A stretch of 8,122 nucleotides of DNA from an uncultured Hyphomicrobiales bacterium. GTDB taxonomy: Bacteria > Pseudomonadota > Alphaproteobacteria > Rhizobiales > CAJQND01. This document shows positions 1-5,609 of this stretch, one piece after another. The stretch spans positions 1 through 8,122 of the forward strand of contig CAJQND010000319.1 in the NCBI GenBank assembly GCA_905479595.1, in the 5' to 3' direction. A program made the translations under genes and the position numbers. Below the pieces are notes generated by a model that was not told where the DNA came from, made no database searches, and saw only the letters and a program-made list of their open reading frames with translations. How positions within the stretch are numbered: position 1 is the stretch's first letter; every line of letters starts with the position of its first letter.

Positions 1-94
1 AACCCATGACACAGGATTGATGCATCAATACAAGGCGCCAAGCCTGACCCTTGATGATGGCCAATTGGTCCTCAAACAACGGGCTGGCAAATGA
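1..94 (+). CDS. ftsE: Cell-division ABC transporter ATP-binding protein FtsE, C-terminal end only
   Basis: An open frame enters from the left edge, with codons starting at base 2, and ends at TGA 92-94, giving 30 residues. The second and third visible residues are His-Asp within THD, which fits the H-loop (switch histidine) near the end of ABC ATPase domains. A short basic tail ending in QRAGK follows. The stop overlaps the ftsX start as ATGA (91-94), the usual arrangement for coupled ftsE-ftsX translation. FtsE hydrolyses ATP on the cytoplasmic face of the FtsEX complex, which controls septal peptidoglycan hydrolases. The identification rests on the H-loop, the overlap and the FtsX neighbour; the Walker motifs lie outside the window. 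Confidence 0.82.
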   Translation, partial: THDTGLMHQYKAPSLTLDDGQLVLKQRAGK

Positions 95-1029
95 ACACCC
101 AATCGAGCTACTCAGCGCGCAAGCGCGCGCGCATGTTCAACCGCATCATGCCAGACAGGGGCCTTTCCGGGCGCATGCTCACCGCTTCCTTGAGCATCAT
201 GTGTTATCTCGCCTGCCTGGCTCTTGGGGCACTGATTTTTATCAACAAGTCGATTGATGTTTGGTCTTCGGATATTTCTGGTGAAGTAACGGTGCAGGTC
301 CGCCCTGTCGCCGGAGCCGATATGGCCGAGACCCTGGATCTTGCGCGCAAATTGCTGGAAGAAACCAATGGTGTCTCCGCCGTCAATGTTCTGGATGCTG
401 ATGATGCCGCCGAACTGCTGGAGCCATGGCTTGGATCGGGCAAAATTCTTGAAGAACTGCCAATCCCGCGTTTGATCGCGGTTGAGATCGATCCAAAAAC
501 CCCGCCAGATTTTGCTGTCCTTGCTGCCAAGGTTGAAACGTCCATTCCCGGAGGCAGTCTGGATACCCATCGCCAATGGCAGGGGCAGATTACCAGAACC
601 GCTGGAACCCTGCGCCTTGCTGGCTACGGCATTTTGTTGCTGGTGGCTCTGGCGGCAGTGGCGCTGGTGGTTTTTGCAACGCGTGCTGCAATGGATGCCA
701 ACCGGGATACCATCCAGGTTTTGCATCTGGCCGGTGCGCGCGATGACTTTGTTGCCCGCGAAGTGCAGCGGCAATTTCTAAAACTTGGATTGCGTGGCGG
801 GCTGATCGGCACGCTCGGTGGTCTTGCGACATTTGCTGCCATCAGTGTTGCCGGACATTCAGATGCCACAACGGGCCTCGTGCAAGCCGGGCGTCAACTG
901 CTGTTCGGGCCGCAGGCGTTCAGTTATGCAAATTATGCACTGTTTTTGCTTGTGCCCCTCACTGCAACGCTGATTAGTGTGATGACAGCGCGGCTTTCGG
1001 TTGTAAGCATGCTGCGGCGTGTTTTATGA
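91..1029 (+). CDS. ftsX: Cell-division ABC transporter permease FtsX
   Basis: This 312-residue protein has the FtsX layout. A basic cytoplasmic N-terminus is followed by a first membrane segment at about 29-52 and a large periplasmic domain at about 53-175. Three further membrane helices lie at about 176-198, 232-255 and 281-303. The cytoplasmic stretch between helices 2 and 3 (about 199-231) contains LHLAGARDDFVAREVQRQFL, which resembles the conserved FtsX/FtsE coupling segment (family pattern: hydrophobic-GA-x-x-x-F-[IV]-A-[RK]). FtsX transmits ATP hydrolysis by FtsE across the inner membrane to activate periplasmic amidases or their activators during division. The ATG lies within the ATGA overlap with the ftsE stop, so translation is probably coupled, and no strong ribosome binding site is needed or seen. 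Family membership is well supported by topology and neighbour; partner hydrolases are not visible here. Confidence 0.9.
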   Translation: MNTQSSYSARKRARMFNRIMPDRGLSGRMLTASLSIMCYLACLALGALIFINKSIDVWSSDISGEVTVQVRPVAGADMAETLDLARKLLEETNGVSAVNVLDADDAAELLEPWLGSGKILEELPIPRLIAVEIDPKTPPDFAVLAAKVETSIPGGSLDTHRQWQGQITRTAGTLRLAGYGILLLVALAAVALVVFATRAAMDANRDTIQVLHLAGARDDFVAREVQRQFLKLGLRGGLIGTLGGLATFAAISVAGHSDATTGLVQAGRQLLFGPQAFSYANYALFLLVPLTATLISVMTARLSVVSMLRRVL

Positions 1030-1080
1030 ATACTGCTATGCTTACGCCATTCAGGCGGGGGTGCTTTTGGGCGGGAAGTG

Positions 1081-1743
1081 ATGACCGGGGTTGAAACGGG
1101 TGGAACAGTGCGCGGTGCACGAACCGCATTTACGATCATTGCTATGGTTGCAATCGTGCTCGGCGTTTTGTTCATGGCCGGATTCGTTTTATTCACTCAC
1201 GAGGTCATTAATCTTTCGCAAGCTGAACCGGAAAAAGCAGACGGTATTGTGGTATTAACCGGCGGGCCGGCGCGTATTGCCCGTGGGGTCGATCTGTTGA
1301 GCCAGGACAAGGCCAAAAGGCTTTTGATTAGCGGCGTTCATCAGGCGACCACCCGCAAACAGCTTGCTGCCCAGGTGGTGAACTCAGAAAAATTGTTTGA
1401 ATGCTGTATTGATCTGGGGCGCGCTGCGCTGAACACAGCGGGAAATGCCGTGGAGGCTGCTGAATGGGCGGCAAAAAAGGACTATAAAAGCCTGATCGTT
1501 GTGACAGCTGCGTATCATTTGCCCCGCAGCCTGGTCGAGTTTTCCCACCATATGCCCAATACCGCCCTGACCGCCTATGCCGTGGTTCCCAAGGAGGAGA
1601 AGAGTAGTACAGAGTGGCAATGGTGGCTCAACACCACCCGGATAAGTCTCTTATTTTCAGAATATTCAAAATATTTGCTGGCCATTGGGGTAAATTATCT
1701 GGCAAGCAAGCCCGCCACTCCTGGCACGGTGCCCAAAGGATAG
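1081..1743 (+). CDS. YdcF/SanA-like DUF218 membrane-anchored protein
   Basis: This protein of about 220 residues has one N-terminal membrane helix (about 17-40), followed by a DUF218 domain (about 52-190). Conserved DUF218 blocks are visible: VVLTGGPARIARGVDLL (58-74), LLISG (82-86), the NTAGNAVEAAEWA block (119-131, usual form NTxxNA) and VTAAYHLPRS (142-151). Family members include ElyC and SanA, linked to envelope and peptidoglycan integrity; the biochemical activity of the family is poorly defined. It lies 51 bases after ftsX and two bases before the likely plsC start, so it is part of the same operon. The start is uncertain. GTG at 1078 and ATG at 1081 are adjacent and in frame, and the purine-rich GGGA at 1073-1076 leaves room only for ATG 1081. 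An envelope role is inferred from domain and context. Confidence 0.85.
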   Translation: MTGVETGGTVRGARTAFTIIAMVAIVLGVLFMAGFVLFTHEVINLSQAEPEKADGIVVLTGGPARIARGVDLLSQDKAKRLLISGVHQATTRKQLAAQVVNSEKLFECCIDLGRAALNTAGNAVEAAEWAAKKDYKSLIVVTAAYHLPRSLVEFSHHMPNTALTAYAVVPKEEKSSTEWQWWLNTTRISLLFSEYSKYLLAIGVNYLASKPATPGTVPKG

Positions 1744-1751
1744 AATTGTTG
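1735..1751 (+). promoter_or_regulatory. Ribosome binding site and TTG start for plsC
   Basis: AAAGGA at 1735-1740 is a good Shine-Dalgarno match lying at the very end of the upstream gene. It sits 5 bases before TTG 1746 and 8 bases before TTG 1749, both in the plsC frame. No in-frame ATG lies nearby. The next upstream ATG (1614) would extend PlsC by 44 codons through the upstream gene, and the next downstream one (1797) would delete the conserved hydrophobic N-terminus. A TTG start is therefore preferred. Confidence 0.65.
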
Positions 1752-2495
1752 CAATTTGTTCGTTCGCTTCTTTTCAACGTTGCATTCTATGTGACCATGA
1801 TCGGCTATATGCTGGTCGGGTTGTCGACATTCGTGCTGCCGCGCATTAGTGGCATCCGTTTGCTGCAATCTTTCTCAAGAGCGCAGGATTTTTTGTTGCG
1901 CGTATTGGTGGGCACAAAAATCGAGTTGCGCGGGTTGGAGAAAATTCCTGAAGGCCCGCTTATTATTGCCTCCAAACACCAATCCACCTGGGAAACATTT
2001 ACGATCTGCCGCATTGTCGATGATCCTGCGATTATCATGAAGCGCGAACTGACCTGGATACCGTTATTTGGCTGGCTGGTATGGCGCTTTGAGATGATCA
2101 AAGTGCATCGCGGCAAAAAGGGCTCGGCCATCAAAAGCTTGGTGAAAGGCGGCAAACGGGTGATTGCCGATGGCCGCCAGGTGATTATCTTCCCCGAAGG
2201 CACCCGCAGGCCTGCAGGCGCGCCTGCACGCTACAAGATTGGTGCCAATGCCCTTTACAACAACCTCAGCGTTACCTGCGTGCCTGTGGCGCTAAATTCA
2301 GGCCTCTACTGGCCCCGGAGGAAATTCCTGCGCTATCCTGGAACCATCATCATGCAGGTGCTCGACCCAATTCCAGCGGGGTTAAAGCGCGAAGAATTCA
2401 ACCAGGTGCTGCAAGAACGCATCGAAACCGCAACGCAACTGCTAATGGATGAAGCCCGCGAACGCGATGGCCGGGTTCCGTTTCCTTTCGATTAA
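1746..2495 (+). CDS. plsC: 1-acyl-sn-glycerol-3-phosphate acyltransferase (PlsC family)
   Basis: From TTG 1746 this is a 249-residue protein, a normal length for PlsC. It would transfer an acyl group from acyl-ACP or acyl-CoA to lysophosphatidic acid at the inner membrane, making phosphatidic acid for phospholipid synthesis. The N-terminal 30 residues are hydrophobic (membrane anchor). Acyltransferase motif I is KHQSTWET at 77-84, with His78 as the presumed catalytic base; the acidic partner is Glu83, so the motif is HX4E instead of HX4D. Motif III is FPEGTR at 149-154 and motif IV is VPVALNSG at 179-186. The gene starts two bases after the DUF218 stop, indicating coupling. A longer reading frame runs back to ATG 1614, but those codons overlap the upstream gene and lack family character. 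Substrate specificity cannot be told from the sequence, and other lysophospholipid acyltransferases share these motifs. Confidence 0.88.
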   Translation: MLQFVRSLLFNVAFYVTMIGYMLVGLSTFVLPRISGIRLLQSFSRAQDFLLRVLVGTKIELRGLEKIPEGPLIIASKHQSTWETFTICRIVDDPAIIMKRELTWIPLFGWLVWRFEMIKVHRGKKGSAIKSLVKGGKRVIADGRQVIIFPEGTRRPAGAPARYKIGANALYNNLSVTCVPVALNSGLYWPRRKFLRYPGTIIMQVLDPIPAGLKREEFNQVLQERIETATQLLMDEARERDGRVPFPFD

Positions 2496-2506
2496 CGTAA
2501 GCATTG

Positions 2507-2535
2507 TTGAACAAATTGGGAACATCTGCTATGTT
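2507..2535 (+). promoter_or_regulatory. sigma70-like promoter of nrdJ
   Basis: TTGAAC (2507-2512) and TATGTT (2530-2535) are separated by exactly 17 bases, a good housekeeping promoter match. Transcription would begin near 2542, giving a leader of about 29 bases. The -35 element overlaps the first half-site of a LexA-type direct repeat. AAGG at 2558-2561, nine bases before ATG 2571, is the probable ribosome binding site. I see no NrdR-box-like dyad in the short upstream region. Confidence 0.55.
2509..2523 (-). promoter_or_regulatory. Candidate LexA (SOS) box upstream of nrdJ
   Basis: The + strand reads GAACAAATTGGGAAC; on the - strand this is GTTC-N7-GTTC with TTT before the second GTTC. Alphaproteobacterial LexA is known to bind this direct repeat, not the palindromic E. 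coli box. The site overlaps the -35 hexamer and the spacer of the nrdJ promoter, where a repressor would block RNA polymerase. A third, inverted half-site (GTTC, 2533-2536) makes a 7-base dyad GGAACAT/ATGTTCC (2519-2525 and 2531-2537) across the -10 region. LexA itself is not encoded in the window. Confidence 0.6.
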
Positions 2536-2570
2536 CCTTTGTCTGATTAGATTTCTCAAGGCACCAGTTT

Positions 2571-4922
2571 ATGCGTACAGATTCAACCGATACCTCGCTT
2601 GAAATGCCGCAGATTTCTCATGAAATCTGGGACATGAAATATCGTTTTAAGCGGCAGGATGGTTCTGGGGGCGATGCAAGTATTGATGAGAGCTGGCAAC
2701 GGGTGGCAAAAGCCCTGGCGGCGGCTGAGCCGAAGAGTGAGCGCGCCCACTGGCAGCAGAAATTTGCCGATGCATTGTCTGACTACAGATTTCTTCCCGC
2801 CGGACGAATTCTGGCCGGTGCGGGAACCGGGCGCCGGGTGACGTTGTTCAATTGTTTCGTCATGGGCACTCTCGAAGATGATATGGGCGGTATTTTTGAC
2901 GGGCTCAAAGAAGCGGCACTCACCATGCAGCAAGGCGGCGGGATCGGCCACGATTTCTCGTCACTGAGGCCGAAGGGTGCTCCGGTAAAAGGGGTCGGGG
3001 CTGATGCATCGGGACCGTTGAGCTTTATGGACGTGTGGGACGCCATGTGCCGCACCATCATGTCGGCTGGTTCCAGGCGTGGTGCGATGATGGCGACCAT
3101 GCGTTGCGATCATCCAGATATTGAGGATTTCATCTCTGCCAAACGCCAGGCGGGGCGATTGTCGATGTTCAATCTTTCGGTTCTGGCCACGGATCTTTTC
3201 ATGGAGGCGGTGGAAGCTGGAAGCGATTGGCCGCTGGTGTTTGGCGGCGAAGTGTTCCGCACGGTTAAGGCCCGCGATTTGTGGGACCAGATTATGCGCG
3301 CCAATTACGATCATGCAGAGCCCGGGGTTATTTTTATTGACCGGGTGAATGCACGTAACAATTTGCATTATTGCGAAACCATCCAATGCACCAACCCCTG
3401 TGGCGAACAGCCTTTGCCGCCGTACGGGGCATGCCTTCTCGGTTCCATTAACCTGGCGCGGCTGGTTCGCCATGCATTTGAAAAGAATGCTGCGATTGAT
3501 GTGGATGAGCTTTCCGAGCTCACCGCAACGGCCGTTCGCATGATGGATAATGTGATCGACATTTCTCGTTTCCCCCTCGATGCGCAGCGCCAGGAGGCTG
3601 TTGCCAAGCGGCGCATTGGCCTTGGCGTTACCGGGCTGGCTGATGCGTTGATCATGTGTTCCAAACGCTATGGGTCAAAAGACGCTGCTGAACTTGCGCA
3701 ATCGTGGATGGAGACGATTGAACGCGCTGCCTATTTGGCAAGTGCAGCACTCGCCGCAGAAAAGGGTGTGTTCCCTCTCTATGACGCATCTGGCTTTTTG
3801 GCAGGTGAACATGTGAAAGGGCTCAGCAAAGAGGTGCGTCAGGCAATTGCAGAACATGGCATGCGCAATGCGCTGCTCACGTCGATTGCGCCAACCGGTA
3901 CCATTTCTCTGTTTGCCGGGAATGTCTCATCAGGCATTGAGCCGGTTTTTGCCTGGAGTTACCAGCGCAAGATTCTGCAACCCGATGGCAGCAAGCGCGA
4001 AGAGGCGGTCTCAGATTATGCTTACCGGCTCTATCAAACGCGTTTTGGTGCAGATGCTGCCTTGCCGGATTATTTTGTTACTGCGCAAGAGCTTGCCGCG
4101 GAAGATCATATCACCATGCAGGCCGCCGTTCAGCCACATGTGGACTCATCTATTTCCAAAACAGTGAACGTGCCAGACAGCATTTCCTTTGATGACTTCA
4201 AGAATGTCTATGCTATGGCCTATGCGCGTGGCCTTAAAGGCTGCACCACTTACCGGCCCAATGACATTACCGGCTCCGTGCTGAGCACGACGCCTGTTGA
4301 AGTGGCAAGCGAAGAACAGGGCGGACAAAGCGCTTTGGCGCTGGATGCACCAATGCCGTTAAACTCAGATTCCGGCGATGTGGTTTATATGCAGCAACCG
4401 CTGGAACGCGAAAAAGTTCTGCCTGGATTTACCTACAAGCTGAAATGGCCGGACTCCGATCACGCCATCTACATCACTCTTAATGATATCATCCAAAATG
4501 ACCGCAGGCGTCCTTTTGAGATATTCATCAACTCCAAGAACATGGAACATTATGCGTGGACCGTGGCGCTTACCCGGATGATATCTGCCGTGTTCCGCCG
4601 CGGCGGCGATGTCTCGTTTGTGGTGGAGGAATTGAAAGCCGTGTTCGATCCGCGTGGCGGGCAATGGATGGGCGGCAGATATGTGCCAAGCCTTCTGGCG
4701 GCCATTGGCGGCATCATCGAACGTCATATGATTGATACCGGCTTTCTAGCCTCTGGCGAAGCAGATGGCCTGTCCACCAGCGAAGGCCGCGCCAAAGCCG
4801 CAATGGCGGTGAATGAGGGCGGGGCTGGATTGCAGCACTGCCCGAAATGCGCCACGGCGGCCCTGGTTTTCCAGGAGGGGTGCCAGACATGCCTGAGCTG
4901 CGGCTATTCAAAATGTAGTTAG
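2571..4922 (+). CDS. nrdJ: Adenosylcobalamin-dependent (class II) ribonucleotide reductase
   Basis: This 783-residue single-chain enzyme reduces ribonucleotides to deoxyribonucleotides in the cytoplasm using adenosylcobalamin to generate a thiyl radical, without oxygen and without a small subunit. Catalytic features are visible. NPCGE at 275-279 supplies Asn275, the radical Cys277 and Glu279. Cys288, 11 residues later, pairs with Cys95 (in LFNCFVMG) as the redox disulfide. APTGTI at 440-445 is the phosphate-binding loop. The C-terminal tail has six cysteines (CPKC at 757-760, then 771, 774, 777 and 782), the type of Cys-rich tail that relays electrons to the active site. The N-terminus shows no obvious full ATP-cone. 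The length fits the shorter group of alphaproteobacterial NrdJ proteins; the longer rhizobial form exceeds 1200 residues. The gene has its own promoter, 75 bases after plsC, with a LexA-type box. No cobalamin riboswitch fits in the short leader. Confidence 0.95.
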   Translation: MRTDSTDTSLEMPQISHEIWDMKYRFKRQDGSGGDASIDESWQRVAKALAAAEPKSERAHWQQKFADALSDYRFLPAGRILAGAGTGRRVTLFNCFVMGTLEDDMGGIFDGLKEAALTMQQGGGIGHDFSSLRPKGAPVKGVGADASGPLSFMDVWDAMCRTIMSAGSRRGAMMATMRCDHPDIEDFISAKRQAGRLSMFNLSVLATDLFMEAVEAGSDWPLVFGGEVFRTVKARDLWDQIMRANYDHAEPGVIFIDRVNARNNLHYCETIQCTNPCGEQPLPPYGACLLGSINLARLVRHAFEKNAAIDVDELSELTATAVRMMDNVIDISRFPLDAQRQEAVAKRRIGLGVTGLADALIMCSKRYGSKDAAELAQSWMETIERAAYLASAALAAEKGVFPLYDASGFLAGEHVKGLSKEVRQAIAEHGMRNALLTSIAPTGTISLFAGNVSSGIEPVFAWSYQRKILQPDGSKREEAVSDYAYRLYQTRFGADAALPDYFVTAQELAAEDHITMQAAVQPHVDSSISKTVNVPDSISFDDFKNVYAMAYARGLKGCTTYRPNDITGSVLSTTPVEVASEEQGGQSALALDAPMPLNSDSGDVVYMQQPLEREKVLPGFTYKLKWPDSDHAIYITLNDIIQNDRRRPFEIFINSKNMEHYAWTVALTRMISAVFRRGGDVSFVVEELKAVFDPRGGQWMGGRYVPSLLAAIGGIIERHMIDTGFLASGEADGLSTSEGRAKAAMAVNEGGAGLQHCPKCATAALVFQEGCQTCLSCGYSKCS

Positions 4923-4957
4923 TCACAAAAATTTTTTGCATTTGGCAAAGAATTAAC

Positions 4958-4985
4958 TTGTCATTAACCAGTAATGTTCTATTTT
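4958..4985 (+). promoter_or_regulatory. sigma70-like promoter of the 159-residue ORF
   Basis: TTGTCA (4958-4963) and TATTTT (4980-4985) are separated by 16 bases in an AT-rich gap after nrdJ. The predicted transcription start falls at about 4991-4993, essentially on the ATG at 4993, so the mRNA may be leaderless. The -10 hexamer lies entirely inside the LexA-type repeat at 4976-4990. Confidence 0.5.
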
Positions 4986-4990
4986 TGTTC
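4976..4990 (+). promoter_or_regulatory. Candidate LexA (SOS) box upstream of the 159-residue ORF
   Basis: GTTCTATTTTTGTTC is an exact GTTC-N7-GTTC direct repeat, the alphaproteobacterial LexA site, with the T-rich spacer ending TTT that is also seen in the nrdJ site read on its - strand. It covers the predicted -10 element and ends two bases before the start codon, an effective repression position. An inverted half-site GAAC at 4995-4998 lies inside the first codons. Two such matches, both in promoter gaps, are more than expected by chance in 8 kb (about 0.25 expected for eight fixed bases on both strands). Confidence 0.68.
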
Positions 4991-4992
4991 GC

Positions 4993-5472
4993 ATGAACAA
5001 AACGCAAACAAACACCCCGTCTCATATCGCCAGTGATGCCCGTTTTCAGGAACGGTTCCAGTATTGGATCGGTCAGTCTGGCCGTCGTTACATCTTTTCC
5101 ATCTATAGCCCGCAAAACTGCCCGCCTTTGCCAGGTGCAGTTTATCTGGCCGTGCGCCGGGAGGCTGATGGCAGCCGCACCGCGCGCGCATTGGGAAGGT
5201 TTCCGGCCTTCTGGGGGGCAGGAAACGGTCATGCCGCTGCATTGGCGCGCAATGCCGGTGCAGATGAAATTCATGTCCATCTTCTGGCCGAGAGCGATGA
5301 TGAAGCAGAAGCTGTTATCTGTGATTTAAAGGCTGCGATTGCCCCTGCCGTGCGGTTGCGCGAAGCCTGCTTGCCGGTGCGCCCCAGGCGCGTACATCCA
5401 TCTCCATTACCAGGTGTGTGCCAGCCCAATTCCAGCAAACAGATTGATTTGTTCGGGCGCGCTTCAGCCTAG
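4993..5472 (+). CDS. Unrecognised 159-residue protein with a C-terminal beta-clamp-binding-like motif
   Basis: I do not recognise this family with confidence. It is a soluble protein with no signal peptide or membrane helix. An N-terminal alpha/beta-looking part (about 17-125) contains YIFSIYS (33-39), PGAVYLAVRR (47-56), ALGRFPAFW (66-74) and GADEIHVHLL (89-98), then an acidic helix (99-117). A Pro/Arg-rich tail follows (about 128-146). Near the end, QIDLF (150-154) closely matches the beta sliding-clamp consensus QL(S/D)LF, in a position typical of clamp-binding tails. The order of the PGAVYL, ALG and acidic-helix blocks loosely recalls a degenerate GIY-YIG domain, but I cannot place the catalytic Arg, so this is weak. 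ATG 4993 is the only methionine in the frame, and there is no Shine-Dalgarno. A LexA-type box overlaps the promoter. A role in SOS-induced replication or repair is inferred. Confidence 0.75.
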   Translation: MNKTQTNTPSHIASDARFQERFQYWIGQSGRRYIFSIYSPQNCPPLPGAVYLAVRREADGSRTARALGRFPAFWGAGNGHAAALARNAGADEIHVHLLAESDDEAEAVICDLKAAIAPAVRLREACLPVRPRRVHPSPLPGVCQPNSSKQIDLFGRASA

Positions 5473-5552
5473 GCTCTGGACTCATATCCAAAACAGTACG
5501 GTTACCGTGTGGGCGCTGGCCGACAGGAATATCACTGGGCATCTGTCATACC

Positions 5553-5564
5553 GGGTCGCGACCC
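5553..5564. repeat. Perfect 12-base palindrome GGGTCGCGACCC
   Basis: GGGTCGCGACCC is exactly self-complementary. It lies mid-way between the two convergent genes. It has no loop and no T-run, so it is a poor intrinsic terminator. It could be a protein-binding site, part of a dispersed repeat, or chance. Confidence 0.45.
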
Positions 5565-5590
5565 TGCGCCGGTCCTTCAGTCGACCACAT

Positions 5591-5602
5591 CCCCTTTTGG
5601 GG
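5591..5602. terminator. Weak possible terminator hairpin between convergent genes
   Basis: CCCC-TTTT-GGGG forms a 4-base GC stem with a 4-base loop, just downstream of the - strand stop at 5610-5612. On the + strand it is followed by CTCATCTTTAAAA, a weak T-tract; on the - strand no T-tract follows. The position suits a terminator, but the structure is weak. Confidence 0.28.
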
Positions 5603-5609
5603 CTCATCT

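Larger units (their letters stand above)
5473..5609. other. Convergent intergenic region
   Basis: These 137 bases separate the + strand core block from the - strand sulfatase/beta-barrel pair. They hold a perfect 12-base palindrome (5553-5564), a short dyad ACGGT-T-ACCGT (5498-5508) and a small hairpin (5591-5602). I see no gene in it. Confidence 0.6.

Noticed and set aside
112..774. 220-codon open frame on the - strand opposite ftsX
   Set aside because: It lies entirely within ftsX, has no family features, and reads as a low-complexity antisense shadow; FtsX on the + strand has clear topology and neighbours.
1026..1094. Short + strand frame starting with ATGA overlap at the ftsX stop (22 codons)
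   Set aside because: It has no ribosome binding site or recognisable content, and overlaps the start of the DUF218 gene; probably chance.
1614..1745. Longer N-terminus for PlsC from ATG 1614
   Set aside because: It overlaps the DUF218 gene by 130 bases and lacks PlsC character; AAAGGA plus TTG 1746/1749 explains the true start better.
2496..2570. Cobalamin riboswitch upstream of the B12-dependent nrdJ
   Set aside because: The gap is only 75 bases and the predicted leader about 29 bases, far too short for a cobalamin aptamer; no B12-box-like sequence was seen.
4935..4949. TTTGC-ATTTG-GCAAA hairpin as an nrdJ terminator
   Set aside because: The stem is only five bases, mostly A-T, and is not followed by a T-run; it cannot be called a terminator.
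4714..5280. 188-codon - strand frame across the nrdJ end and the following gene
   Set aside because: It is antisense to two better-supported genes and crosses the AT-rich promoter gap with no recognisable domain.
5522..5547. GACAG ... CTGTC inverted repeat in the convergent gap
   Set aside because: Only five paired bases around a 16-base loop, not extendable; likely chance.
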